Source: JBDNJM01 sp041687755 (GTDB lineage Bacteria; Planctomycetota; UBA1135; GCA-002686595). From it: DNA of 64,000 bases. Shown here in pieces: positions 25,881 through 36,323 of this stretch. The stretch covers positions 62,001 to 126,000 of the forward strand of contig JBDNJM010000023.1 of the NCBI GenBank assembly GCA_041687755.1. Direction: 5' to 3'. How positions within the stretch are numbered: position 1 is the stretch's first letter; every line of letters begins with the position of its first letter. The position numbers were made by a program, and so were the translations under genes. The notes beneath the pieces are model-generated. The model searched no databases and was not told the DNA's origin. It saw only the letters and a program-made list of their open reading frames with translations.

Positions 25881-27272
25881 TCAGACCTTGCGCGCGAGAA
25901 CGCGCAGGGCCGCGTCCTTGATCGCGGTCATCTCGACGCCGGCGGGGCCGGGCTCCAGGCCGAGGTCGGCAAAGGGCAGGGAGCTGAGCACGATCGGTCC
26001 TTTTTCGGGCGTGTCCGGCAGTCGTCCGTGGCTGCCCTTGACCTGTTCAGCGCTCGTGGGGATCACGTCCATCAGGTAGCGGAAGCCGAGCTTCTTCTGG
26101 ACAAGGCGGCGGACGACGCGCAGCAGCGGGAACTTGAGCTTCGGGTCGGTGAACAGTTCGCCGGGGTCGTAGCCCGGCTTGCGGTGGATGTCGACAGTGG
26201 GGGCGAAGTCGGGCTTCGCGGACTCGTCGAGCCAGTAGTAGTAGGTGAACCAGTGCCCGGGCTTCGCGACCGCGACCAGGTCGCCGGCGCGGGGGTGGTC
26301 GAGGTGGTGCGCCGCCTTGCCCTCGGCGTCGAGGACTTGGTCGACGCCGTCGAGCTGACGCAGGCACAGGGCGGCCGCCTCCCGGGACTCCTGGTCCTTG
26401 ACGTAGACGTGGGCGATCTGGTGGTCGGCGGCGGCGAACGCTCGGCTGCCGAAGGGGTCGAGGATCTCGCCGTCCGGAGTCTGGCGAACCTCGAGCAGGC
26501 CGGCGCGGCGCAGGGCGCGGTTGATGTCCACCGCGTGGGGGGCGTCCTCGATGGCGTACTCGGAGACCACGACCGTGGCCGCGCCGGCGCGGTCGGCGGC
26601 CTCCACGAGGTCACCGATCAGGACGTCGAGCTCGGCGACGGCGTCGAGGCTGCGCGGATCACTCGGCCCGAAGCGCTGGTGGGAGTAGTCCAGGTGCGGG
26701 AGGTAGACGAGCGTGGCGTCGGGGGTCTCGGTCGCGAGCGTGTGGAGCGCGGCGTCGGCGAGCCAGCGGGAGGAGGGCAGGCCCGACTTGGGGCCCCAGA
26801 AGTCGAAGAACGGGAACGGGCCGAGCTTCGCCTCGAGCGCCTCCGGGTAGGCGGTGGGCCAGCCGTAGACCGCGGGGATCTTGCGCCCGTCGGCGGGGTA
26901 GTAGGGGCGCGGCGTGATCGACCAGGTCACGTCGGCGCCCATGTTCCACCACCAGAAGATCTTGGCGCAGGTGAACGCTGGGTCCCGGCGCTTGGCGGTC
27001 TCGTAGAACTTCTCTGCCGTCACGACCCCGTTGGCTTGGCGCCAGAACAGGACCTCGCCCTGGTCCTTGAAGTACCAGCCGTTGCCGACGACGCCGTGCT
27101 CGGACGGCTGCACGCCTGTGAGCAGCGTGGCCTGGGCGGAGCAGGTCACCGCCGGCAGAACCGTCGTCAGGGGCGCGGCTCCGCCCCTGGCGGCGAGGGC
27201 GTTGAGGTGCGGCGTGCGCTCGGACAGGAGGTGCGGAGACAGTCCGACGGCATCGATGAGGAGAAGTCGCAT
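25881..27272 (-). CDS. Alkaline phosphatase superfamily phosphodiesterase
   Basis: A 463-residue enzyme of the nucleotide pyrophosphatase/phosphodiesterase branch. Asp7 in LLIDAVG and the Thr nucleophile in PAVTCSAQATLLTG, followed by EHGVVGNGWYF, are the family start; HLDYSHQRFGP supplies further metal ligands. The usual DHG of the third metal motif reads SEYAIEDAPH here, as I recall in related cytosolic homologues (for example the phosphodiesterase of Ebo-type clusters). No signal peptide. Substrate unknown. It diverges from the Rieske protein gene over 70 bp. Confidence 0.82.
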   Translation of the reverse strand: MRLLLIDAVGLSPHLLSERTPHLNALAARGGAAPLTTVLPAVTCSAQATLLTGVQPSEHGVVGNGWYFKDQGEVLFWRQANGVVTAEKFYETAKRRDPAFTCAKIFWWWNMGADVTWSITPRPYYPADGRKIPAVYGWPTAYPEALEAKLGPFPFFDFWGPKSGLPSSRWLADAALHTLATETPDATLVYLPHLDYSHQRFGPSDPRSLDAVAELDVLIGDLVEAADRAGAATVVVSEYAIEDAPHAVDINRALRRAGLLEVRQTPDGEILDPFGSRAFAAADHQIAHVYVKDQESREAAALCLRQLDGVDQVLDAEGKAAHHLDHPRAGDLVAVAKPGHWFTYYYWLDESAKPDFAPTVDIHRKPGYDPGELFTDPKLKFPLLRVVRRLVQKKLGFRYLMDVIPTSAEQVKGSHGRLPDTPEKGPIVLSSLPFADLGLEPGPAGVEMTAIKDAALRVLARKV

Positions 27273-27342
27273 GGGAGGGCTTAGAAGATAGCCGGACGGT
27301 CGGCCCTCCCGGCCCCGCCATTCCTCTCGCTACCATGTCGCC

Positions 27343-27696
27343 ATGCTCAGCCGACTCTTTGGACTCTTCCGGCGCAAGCCGCTCCGCATCGAAGGCGTGG
27401 ACCAGTTGCCCGACGGCATGGCCAAGAAGGTCACCGTGGGGGACCCCCTGGCCGGGGACGGCCTGGATCTGATCCTGGTGCACCTCGACGGCCAGTTCCA
27501 CGCCCTGGACAGCCGCTGCCCGCACGCGGGCGGCTTCATCACCGACGGGCCGCTGGTGGAGGGCAAGTTCGTGGGCTGTCCGCTGCACCACTACAAGTTC
27601 GACCCGAAGACCGGCGCGTGCGACAATGCGCCGTGCGGGAAAGCGCGGGTCTACAAGACGAAGATGGAGGGCGGAACGCTCTCGGTCTTCGTCTAG
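27343..27696 (+). CDS. Rieske [2Fe-2S] domain protein
   Basis: A 117-residue stand-alone Rieske protein. Ligands are Cys59-x-His61 in SRCPHAGGF and Cys79-x2-His82 in VGCPLHHYKFD, spaced as in Rieske ferredoxins of dioxygenase or nitrite-reductase small-subunit type. It begins with a basic segment (RLFGLFRRKPLR) and has no membrane helix, so it is a soluble electron carrier. No oxygenase partner is adjacent. Confidence 0.9.
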   Translation: MLSRLFGLFRRKPLRIEGVDQLPDGMAKKVTVGDPLAGDGLDLILVHLDGQFHALDSRCPHAGGFITDGPLVEGKFVGCPLHHYKFDPKTGACDNAPCGKARVYKTKMEGGTLSVFV

Positions 27697-27860
27697 CAGG
27701 TCTTAGACACCCATCGCACGTTTCGAAGACCCCAGACCCTTTTTCGGGGGAAGCGGACTTTTGGCGCCCTGAACACGCGACTCGGGTTCCGTTGGCGACG
27801 GCCATTCCGTGGAAGCACGGCCCGGGGTCGGCTAAACGTGCGATTGGTATCTGATACCTG

Positions 27861-29648
27861 CTAGCGCATGCGCAGGCGGTACGCCAGGCCCAGAGGCACG
27901 CGGTCGCCGATCTGGGTGAAGGTGCCGCTCAGGGTGTTGATCGCGCGCAGCGCGGCGTCTTCGCGCGCGCGTCCTTCCGGGGTGTCCTGGCGCGAGTAGC
28001 CTTGCTCTTGCCACAGCTCGAAGCCGGCTCGCAGAACGTCAGGTGTGCGCGCCGTGTGCAGCACCGAGGCGCCTGCGAACTCCCGGTAGATGCGGCGCAA
28101 GGGTTCCGCGCCGGCCTCGGGGTAGGTGGGGGCGAGGAACGCGTCGAGCACGCCGACCGTGCGCTCCTGGGTCGTTCCAAAAACCGCGTAGCCGCGACCG
28201 AGAGGGCCGGCGGTGACCCAGTAGCGATTGAGCAGGCCCTCGACGGGCTGGACGACCTCGTAGCCGCCCACATCGACGGTCTCCAGCTCGAGGTCGGGAG
28301 AGACGCGGTAGCCGAGGTCTTCAAGGTTGGCCCAGACAGTCTCGGGATCGCGGACTTCGACGGCCCAGGTGGAGGGCAGCTCGTTGCGGCGCAGCGCGCG
28401 TTTTACGTCGCTCTCGTTCGTGCTGGCCAGGGTGTCCACGGCGCGCACCATGCGGCCGGTGAACTGGGCCAGGAACTCTTCCTCGATGTCGACCCCGGCG
28501 ATCTCGGAGGCCAGGGCGAGCTGGTCGGCGATGATCTCAGACAGATCGCCTTCGAGCGTCTCAAAGGCGTCGTACAGGCTGAACAGCAGGCTCGCGATGT
28601 CGTAGTTCACGCCCAGCAGACTGAGAGCGTCTCCGGGCAGGCGATCGAGCAGGTCGGTCGGCAGCGGGCCGAACTGGTCGGCGGCCACTCCTAGCAGGCT
28701 GCCGTCGGGGACGTGGACCTGGAACTCGAAGTCGAGCAGCTCGCCGGGGCCGGGCGCGGCGCTGGCGCGCATCCAGCGCATGTCGAGCAGGCCCGACTGG
28801 AGGATGAAGCGCTCCTGCGGACTGCCCGAGCGGACGGGCGACCAGGAGTCTTCGTTCTCGACCAAGTCGCGCAGCCACGCCATCGGCCACTCGAGGTTCA
28901 CCAGGCCGTTGATTCCGCCCTGCAGGCGCAGGCTGCGGGTGGACTCGCCGAGGATGGCGGACTCGGAGAACGGCAGCTCGTCCGCATCGCCGCCGGCCAT
29001 GCGCAGGGCGAGCCGCTCGATCTCGTTCATGTAGCGCTCTTCGGACTCGCTGAACAACCAGACCAGGGTGTCGTGGCCTAGCAGGACGGCCCAGCGATCC
29101 GCGGAGGGACTTAGCCCAGCCTGAGCGCTTGCGCCGATCAAGAGGTCGCCGCGCTGGGTGAACTTGAGCTGTTCACCGTCATCTCCGGACCAGTACTCAC
29201 GCAGAATCTCGGCGGCCGCGGGCACTGAGCCCTCGATCTCGAAGATCATGCCGCCGACGAAGTCGAGGTCCCGGTCGATCGAAAGGTAGGCGGAAGCTCC
29301 ACCGGTCGAGAGGGCGAGCAGCTGGTGGGCAAGGCGCGACTCGCCGTCCATCGCCTGCAGCTTTTCCTCCGTCGCTTCGGGGCCGAACAGGTCGAGCAGC
29401 TCCACCGGAAATTCGAGGTTGAGTTGGCGCAGGACTTCGGGGTGCTCGCGCGCGAACTCGTAGAACTGGTTGCCGGCGATCGTGTTCAACGACGTGCGAA
29501 CGTTCTCGACCCATCCCACCAGGAGCGCATTGGCCGGGATGAGATCGAGGCGGGCGGCCGTCCGCTCCGTGGCGACCGTGGCGAGTGTGGCTTGGGGAGC
29601 AGCAGGCCCGGAGGCGAGCGCGAGAGCAGCGAGGGTGAGTGAAAGCAT
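27861..29648 (-). CDS. Exported hypothetical protein, tandem paralogue 1
   Basis: A 595-residue protein with a Sec signal (MLSLTLAALALASGPAAPQA). The N-terminal block LDLIPANALLVGWVENVRTS and the segment with NQFYEFAREHPEV align with the protein at 29866-31638 (ALVPTDSLVVAHLDSV, NQFFKFTMGEQGV), and both contain matching later blocks (LPGDALSLLGVNYDIASLLF against LPADALSVTGMNFDISGFVN). Overall plan resembles large exported DUF3352-like proteins. No catalytic motif. Probably periplasmic. ATG 29648 is preceded by CCCCC. Confidence 0.72.
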   Translation of the reverse strand: MLSLTLAALALASGPAAPQATLATVATERTAARLDLIPANALLVGWVENVRTSLNTIAGNQFYEFAREHPEVLRQLNLEFPVELLDLFGPEATEEKLQAMDGESRLAHQLLALSTGGASAYLSIDRDLDFVGGMIFEIEGSVPAAAEILREYWSGDDGEQLKFTQRGDLLIGASAQAGLSPSADRWAVLLGHDTLVWLFSESEERYMNEIERLALRMAGGDADELPFSESAILGESTRSLRLQGGINGLVNLEWPMAWLRDLVENEDSWSPVRSGSPQERFILQSGLLDMRWMRASAAPGPGELLDFEFQVHVPDGSLLGVAADQFGPLPTDLLDRLPGDALSLLGVNYDIASLLFSLYDAFETLEGDLSEIIADQLALASEIAGVDIEEEFLAQFTGRMVRAVDTLASTNESDVKRALRRNELPSTWAVEVRDPETVWANLEDLGYRVSPDLELETVDVGGYEVVQPVEGLLNRYWVTAGPLGRGYAVFGTTQERTVGVLDAFLAPTYPEAGAEPLRRIYREFAGASVLHTARTPDVLRAGFELWQEQGYSRQDTPEGRAREDAALRAINTLSGTFTQIGDRVPLGLAYRLRMR

Positions 29649-29792
29649 GGGGGTGAGTCCTGCCAAAGGCGGGGGGGGGCTGGAAAGGGGCGCGCAAGGC
29701 GGCCCTGCTACCGGGGACATTCCCCGACGCTAAATCGGTTACGCCCCGGGCTCTATCAGCATTTGCTACCCGTTCGAGACTCTGCAACGCAG

Positions 29793-29830
29793 CGCGCCCC
29801 CCGCCCCCGGTGAAGGGGGCGAGGGGCGCG
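29793..29830 (-). terminator. Hairpin between the two tandem paralogues
   Basis: The minus-strand transcript of the upstream paralogue would form a stem between 29815-29830 and 29793-29808 with one mismatch and a 6-nt loop. A second perfect palindrome (TGATCGAC-ccg-GTCGATCA, 29833-29851) lies just before it. Together they probably end the upstream gene's transcript. Confidence 0.6.
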
Positions 29831-29865
29831 ATTGATCGACCCGGTCGATCAGGCGATTGATGACA

Positions 29866-31638
29866 TCACTGGCTGTAGCCGTGGATGCGGAGGCCGGCGC
29901 CGGTGCGCTCGAGGGTCTGCACGGACACGCCCTGGAACATCGCGCGGATTTGGTCCTCTTCGATGCTGGCGAGTCCGTCGATCAGCTGCTCCATGCCCTG
30001 GTTGCCGCCGGCGAGGTCGCCGAGCTGCTGCATGCCGCTGATCATCGCGACGAGCTGGTCCGCGGTGCGCCCCACGGTGAAGCTGGAGGCGCCGGAGTTG
30101 GCGCGGATAACCGGGCCGAAGACCTTGTCGTCGATGGCGCTCTTGAAGCCTTCCGGCTGGGGGCTGAGGAGTTCCGCAACGACCTCGTTGCGCATGCCGA
30201 GGCCCCAGACGCCGGGCGCGAAGCCCCAGGCGAAAGGCACGTCGCCCATGCCGCCGGTGTCGACGATCGGCGTGTAGACGGTCACGGCTCCGAACTGGGC
30301 CGAGTCGATGCCCAGGTCCATGTCGCCCTGCATGGCGCCGAAGTCGATCAGGTCCTCGATGGTGCCCTCGAGGATCGAGGTGTCCCGGACGCCGACGAGG
30401 TAACCCGCGGTCGTGCCGGAGATCTCGAGCATGCCGCGCAGGCTCGTCGGGTCCGCGGAGCTGCCGCCCTCGGGGAGCGCGCGCTGGAAAGCGACGATGT
30501 CGCCGGTGAGCTGACCGAGCAGGTCCTCGCGCAGGTCGAGGCCGATCATCTGGGTGACCATCGCCAGGCCCATCTCGGCCTGGGCGCTGGCGCCCTCCAT
30601 GAAGGTGTCAGACATCTCGATCGCGTCGTTGACGAAGCCGGAGATGTCGAAGTTCATGCCGGTGACGCTCAGGGCGTCGGCCGGGAGGCGGCGCATGAGG
30701 CCCATCGGCAGGCTGCCAAAGTTGTCGAGCAGGCGCGACACCATCGTGCCGGAGGGCACGTGGGCGAGCAGCTCGAAGTCGGTGTTCTCACCGGCGCCGA
30801 TGCCGAAGCGGCCGACGACGTACTCCATGCTGGAGATGCCGGCCTGCTCCATGACTTCCGCGCCGGTCATGCCGTTGGGAAGCGTCTCGGCAGCTCCCTC
30901 TTTGAGCGCGAGCTCCATCAGCGGCGCCAGGTCTAGGAAGAAGTCCATCTGGCCCTGCACGCTGAGCTGGCGCTGTGCGGCTCCGAAGCGCGGGTTGTCG
31001 AAGATGCTTTGGCCCTCGACGCCGGCCATACGGCCGAGGAGGCGATCGAACTCGGTGCCGTTGAGCGACCCGTTGTCGCCCATGACCATCGCGAAGATCC
31101 CGTCGCCGAAGACCATGCCGGCCTCCATGCCGCCTTCCCCCAGGGAATCGAGCGGAACGCCGACGAGCATGCCTTGGCGCTCGACGAACTGGACCTGCTC
31201 TTCCTCGGCGAGCAGCTCGCGCATCTTGGCGGTGAACTCGGCCATGCCGGCGCCCGGCTCGACGATCACGCCCACGGTCGGGGAGCGCTCGAAGCCCTGG
31301 GGCCGCACGTAGGCGGTGATGCCGCCTTCGATGCTGTCGATCAGTTCAGCGGCGAGGCGCCACTCGTCTCCGAGCGTCGCGAGCTCCGCCTCGCTGGGGT
31401 CGTTCTTCATGAGGATCAGCAGCTCCGGGGGCAGCTGGACGCCGAATGCGTCCATCACGCCCTGCTCGCCCATCGTGAACTTGAAGAACTGATTCGACTG
31501 CATCGCCGCGCGCAGGCCGACGACGGAGTCGAGGTGCGCGACGACGAGGCTGTCAGTGGGCACGAGAGCCAGGTCGGCGGGCGCCTGGATGAGCGGGGTT
31601 GCGAGCACGGCCTGGGCCGCGAGGAGGGCAGAGATCAT
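29866..31638 (-). CDS. Exported hypothetical protein, tandem paralogue 2
   Basis: A 590-residue protein with a short signal (MISALLAAQAVLATPLIQA). Homologous in order and spacing of blocks to the protein at 27861-29648, with clear but modest identity, so the duplication is old. Contents are mixed alpha/beta, rich in Met, Gly and acidic residues; no Cys in the visible mature blocks and no catalytic signature. Likely a periplasmic protein; function unknown. Separated from paralogue 1 by a hairpin pair, so the two may be transcribed separately. Confidence 0.72.
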   Translation of the reverse strand: MISALLAAQAVLATPLIQAPADLALVPTDSLVVAHLDSVVGLRAAMQSNQFFKFTMGEQGVMDAFGVQLPPELLILMKNDPSEAELATLGDEWRLAAELIDSIEGGITAYVRPQGFERSPTVGVIVEPGAGMAEFTAKMRELLAEEEQVQFVERQGMLVGVPLDSLGEGGMEAGMVFGDGIFAMVMGDNGSLNGTEFDRLLGRMAGVEGQSIFDNPRFGAAQRQLSVQGQMDFFLDLAPLMELALKEGAAETLPNGMTGAEVMEQAGISSMEYVVGRFGIGAGENTDFELLAHVPSGTMVSRLLDNFGSLPMGLMRRLPADALSVTGMNFDISGFVNDAIEMSDTFMEGASAQAEMGLAMVTQMIGLDLREDLLGQLTGDIVAFQRALPEGGSSADPTSLRGMLEISGTTAGYLVGVRDTSILEGTIEDLIDFGAMQGDMDLGIDSAQFGAVTVYTPIVDTGGMGDVPFAWGFAPGVWGLGMRNEVVAELLSPQPEGFKSAIDDKVFGPVIRANSGASSFTVGRTADQLVAMISGMQQLGDLAGGNQGMEQLIDGLASIEEDQIRAMFQGVSVQTLERTGAGLRIHGYSQ

Positions 31639-32330
31639 CTGGATCTGTGGTGGTGGGGGTGAATTCGCGGGTGCGAGATGAGTGGGGTGCCGCACCCGTT
31701 TTCATCGGACCGCGAGGGCCGATGCGTGGGCGGGGCGGTGGTCGTGTGGGGCGGGGGGAGCGGCCGTCGCGTGCGGTGGCCAGCTTGCCCGGCCTAGACC
31801 TTACGCAGAGCCGCAGCGCTTCTTCTCGCTCGGCGGGGAATGCTGCTGGGGCCTACTCGACGGGAGCTGAATCGGCCCTTGGCCGCGCCCGGCTGGCCCT
31901 GATCTGGCGGTTTCGGGCGAATTGCCCGGCAAGCGGTAGTTGGCGGAGGCTCGTCGGTGGGCGCGGAATGCTCTGCCGGGCTCGGTGGGCGGTGTCGCAA
32001 ATTTTATTGGAGTAAATGCTTACGTCACATGGAGAGCCGATCCGCTCAGGCCGTCCACGAGCGCGAGGTGGGGCTCGAGAACACGCGGGCGGGCCGCTGG
32101 CGCCCCTCCCCGGGGGGCGTTTACCCGCGAAGATGTGGGGGCGAACCCTTAGCTTCTCGCCCCCGGGGCCCCACCCTCCCGCAAGGACGCAGGCGGGCCT
32201 CGGGAACCCCAACAACCCCGCCGGCGGGGCCCCAGAGCGGGACCGCGTAGGGCTGCAGGGGCAGGACGGGCCGCCCCAGTCCACGAAGCTCCAAGAACAG
32301 CGGTTCTGCGCGGCTGCCCTGGCGCTTAAT
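31639..32330. other. Long intergenic region with an AT-rich patch
   Basis: About 690 bp without a supported gene. Most is GC-rich, but 31990-32030 (AAATTTTATTGGAGTAAATG) is conspicuously AT-rich for this genome and is a candidate promoter/operator for the lipid cluster starting at 32331. A G/C block at 32130-32180 can fold into a hairpin before that start. Confidence 0.4.
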
Positions 32331-33466
32331 GTGTTGGCCTCGGAAAACGACCCGCCGCCATCGCGAGGGGCCTCCGACCGTCCCACCCCGACCCCCTACC
32401 TGAGCGCCTTGAGTCTCTCCCTCGATCTCGTCGAACGTGGTGTCCTGCCCGACCCTGTCGTGCGGTTTGGCATCCGGCGTCTGCTGAGGCAACGCTTGCG
32501 CGAGGAGGATCGCGGAAGCCGCGAGGCCCAGGAGCGGGCCCTGGCCGAGTTCGAGGCGGAGCTGCGCAGCAGTCGCATCGCCCTCCATACCGATGAAGCG
32601 AACGAGCAGCACTACGAGCTGCCTCCCGCCTTCTTCGAGGCCTGCCTGGGGCCGCATCTGAAGTACTCCTCCTGCTACTACCCGACGGGTTCCGAGAGCC
32701 TAGGAGAGGCCGAGCTGGCGATGCTCGAGCTGGTGGCGGAGCGCGCGCAGTTGGCCGACGGGCAGGACGTGCTGGAGCTGGGCTGCGGGTGGGGCTCCCT
32801 CGCACTGTGGGCGGCCGAGCGCTTCCCGAACATGCGCTACACAGCCGTGTCGAATTCAGCGCCCCAGCGCGAGTTCATCCAGGCCGCCGCCGCCGAGCGC
32901 GGATGCACGAACCTCGAGGTCCTGACCGCGGACATGAACACGTTCGGGCAGGAGCAGCTCGGCCCGGACCATCGCTTCGACCGCGTCGTCTCGGTCGAGA
33001 TGTTCGAGCACATGCGCAACTACGACCTGCTGCTGGAGCGCATCCGCGGCTGGCTGCGCGAGGACGGGCGACTATTTGTGCACATCTTCGCTCACAAGAC
33101 CTACGCCTATCCGTTCGAAACGGAAGGCGACGGCAACTGGATGGGCCGCCACTTCTTCACTGGCGGCATCATGCCGAGCCACGACCTGCTGTTGCGCTTC
33201 TCCGAGCACATGGAGCTCGACGAGCGCTGGACGGTCCCCGGCACGCACTACTCCCGAACATCGGAGCACTGGCTGCAAAACCTCGACGCGCGACGCGCCG
33301 AAGTGATGCCGGTGCTCGAAGCGACCTATGGGCCTGAAGCCGCGCGAATGTGGTTCCAGCGCTGGCGGGTCTTTTTTCTCAGCTGTGCCGAACTCTTCGG
33401 CTATGCCAAGGGCACACAATGGTGGGTCAGCCACTATTTGTTCCGGCCCGCAAACCTTGAACTGAC

Positions 33467-33470
<4 letters not shown>
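32331..33470 (+). CDS. Cyclopropane-synthase-like SAM-dependent methyltransferase
   Basis: About 379 residues from GTG 32331 (TTG 32334 also possible; no ATG fits). The N-terminal helix region LDLVERGVLPDPVVRFGIRR leads into a class I methyltransferase domain: YELPPAFFEACLGPHLKYSS, SAM motif ELGCGWGSLALWA, and VVSVEMFEHMRNYDLLLERI. This subgroup is related to cyclopropane-fatty-acid synthases and plant coclaurine N-methyltransferase-like proteins. Its stop overlaps the desaturase start by ATGA, which favours a lipid substrate. Confidence 0.85.
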
Positions 33471-34624
<1,154 letters not shown>

Positions 34625-34640
34625 CCTGAGTGCTGCGCAA

Positions 34641-34689
34641 GCGAACGGCCGGCCGCGGGCGCCCTGTGGCGCCTCGGCCGGCCGTTCGC
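34641..34689 (+). terminator. 15-bp GC hairpin after the desaturase
   Basis: 34641-34655 pairs perfectly with 34675-34689, and the loop can pair further (GGCGCC with GGCGCC). Lies 17 bp after the desaturase stop and ends 28 bp before the COG2907 start, so it may split the lipid cluster into two transcripts. Confidence 0.65.
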
Positions 34690-34717
34690 GTAAGTCCCGA
34701 AACGCAGAGACAGACCC

Positions 34718-36007
34718 ATGCGAATAGCGATCGTCGGTAGTGGCGTCTCAGGGCTCGTGGCCGGGCATCTCCTGTCGCGCTCGCACGAAGTGCACGTGTT
34801 CGAGGCTGACGCGCGGGTCGGCGGCCACACGAACACGCTGCCTGTGGAGCTGGGCGGGCGCAGCTACGCCGTGGACACGGGCTTCATCGTGTTCAACGAC
34901 TGGACCTACCCGAACTTCATCCGACTCCTGGATCAGCTCGGTGTGGCCTGGAAGAAGAGCGACATGAGCTTCTCGGTGAAGAGCGAGGTCACAGGGCTCG
35001 AGTACAACGGCACGAGCCTCAACTCGCTCTTTGCCCAGCGCGCCAACGTGTTCCGCCCGAGCTTCCTGGGGATGGTGCGAGACATCCTGCGGTTCAATAG
35101 CGAGGCGCCTGCACTGCTGGAAGCTGAGGCTGCGGCGCTCGTGAGCGGCGGCCCCGGCGACGGCGGCGGCCCGACTCTCGCGGAATACCTGCAGACGGGC
35201 GGGTATGGGGAGGCCTTCGTGCGCGACTACATCCTGCCCATGGGCGGGGCGATCTGGTCGGCCTCGACGGAGCAGATGCTGGCCTTCCCGGCGCGCTTCT
35301 TCGTGCGATTCTTCAGCAACCACGGGATGCTCTCGGTGGACGAGCGCCCGACATGGCGCGTCGTGGAGGGCGGCTCGGGCAGCTACCTGGAACCCCTGTG
35401 CCGCCCGTTCGCGGATCGAATCCAAACCTCGAGCCCGGTCGAACACATCGTGCGGAGCGCCAGCAAGGTCCAGATCCAGGTGGCTGGCCGTGCACCCCAG
35501 AGCTTCGACCACGTCGTGATCGCCACCCATTCAGACACCGCCCTGGGCCTCTTGGCCGACCCCAGTGACGCAGAGCGCGAGGTGCTGGGGGCGCTGCCCT
35601 ACCAGGCGAACGTGGCGCTGCTGCATACCGACGCGAGCCTGATGCCGCGCAAGCGCCTGGCCTGGGCGGCCTGGAACTACCACCTGCTCGAACGTTCGCC
35701 CCAGGGCCCGGGAGCTCCGGTCTCGGTGACCTATTGGATGAACCGCCTGCAGGGGCTCGATGCTCCGCAGGACGTATTCGTGACGCTCAACCGCGACGGT
35801 GAGATCGCGCCAGAGCACCTGCTGGCTCGGATCGAGTACGCCCATCCGACCTACACCTCGGAAGGCGTGACCGCCCAAGGGCGCTGGAGCGAGATCAGCG
35901 GCCAGCGAGGAACACACTACTGCGGGGCGTACTGGTCCTGGGGCTTTCACGAGGACGGCGTGCGCAGCGGCTTGCGCGTGGCAGCGGCCTTTGGCGAGGA
36001 GCTGTGA
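34718..36007 (+). CDS. COG2907 FAD-dependent amine-oxidase-like protein
   Basis: A 429-residue flavoprotein. AIVGSGVSGLVAGHLLSRSH binds the FAD ADP moiety; FEADARVGGHTNTL and the terminal HYCGAYWSWGFHEDGVRSG are family blocks. COG2907 genes are widely found beside DUF1365 and cyclopropane synthase genes, as here, and in Rhodobacter relatives of this set take part in making methylated or furan fatty acids under singlet-oxygen stress (established family context; details from memory). Probable role: oxidation of a methylated acyl chain. A repeat element begins at its stop codon. Confidence 0.87.
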   Translation: MRIAIVGSGVSGLVAGHLLSRSHEVHVFEADARVGGHTNTLPVELGGRSYAVDTGFIVFNDWTYPNFIRLLDQLGVAWKKSDMSFSVKSEVTGLEYNGTSLNSLFAQRANVFRPSFLGMVRDILRFNSEAPALLEAEAAALVSGGPGDGGGPTLAEYLQTGGYGEAFVRDYILPMGGAIWSASTEQMLAFPARFFVRFFSNHGMLSVDERPTWRVVEGGSGSYLEPLCRPFADRIQTSSPVEHIVRSASKVQIQVAGRAPQSFDHVVIATHSDTALGLLADPSDAEREVLGALPYQANVALLHTDASLMPRKRLAWAAWNYHLLERSPQGPGAPVSVTYWMNRLQGLDAPQDVFVTLNRDGEIAPEHLLARIEYAHPTYTSEGVTAQGRWSEISGQRGTHYCGAYWSWGFHEDGVRSGLRVAAAFGEEL

Positions 36008-36290
36008 AAGGCCGTGAAGAAGTCGCGCTGCCGAGACGAAGTGCCTCTCAGTTGCCTTTGGCCCATCGCCTTGCGGCGCTGGCGCACGTGACCGTGAAGA
36101 AGTCGTGTTGCCTCAACGAAGCGCTGCTCCGTTGCCTGCGGGTCCATCGCCCGATGGCGCTGCGGTTTCGCTTGGCCGATTGCCTTACGGCGCTGCGTTT
36201 GCCCTTGGCCGATTGCCTTGCGGCGCTGCGGTTGCTCATGGCCCATCGCCTTACGGCGCTGGCGTACGAACTCGTGCAGGCAGTGGCTTC
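36004..36290 (+). repeat. Dispersed gene-end element, expanded copy at 36.0 kb
   Basis: Starts in the COG2907 stop (GTGAAAGGCCGTGAAGAAG), continues with GCCTCTCAGTTGCCTTTGGC and then four to five diverged 33-bp units of the type GCCGATTGCCTTGCGGCGCT. An open frame runs through it (36004-36327), but it is the repeat read in frame and shows no protein features. Confidence 0.8.
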
Positions 36291-36323
36291 GATTCGCCGT
36301 GTTCTGCGGGAGGCACGCGCGTC

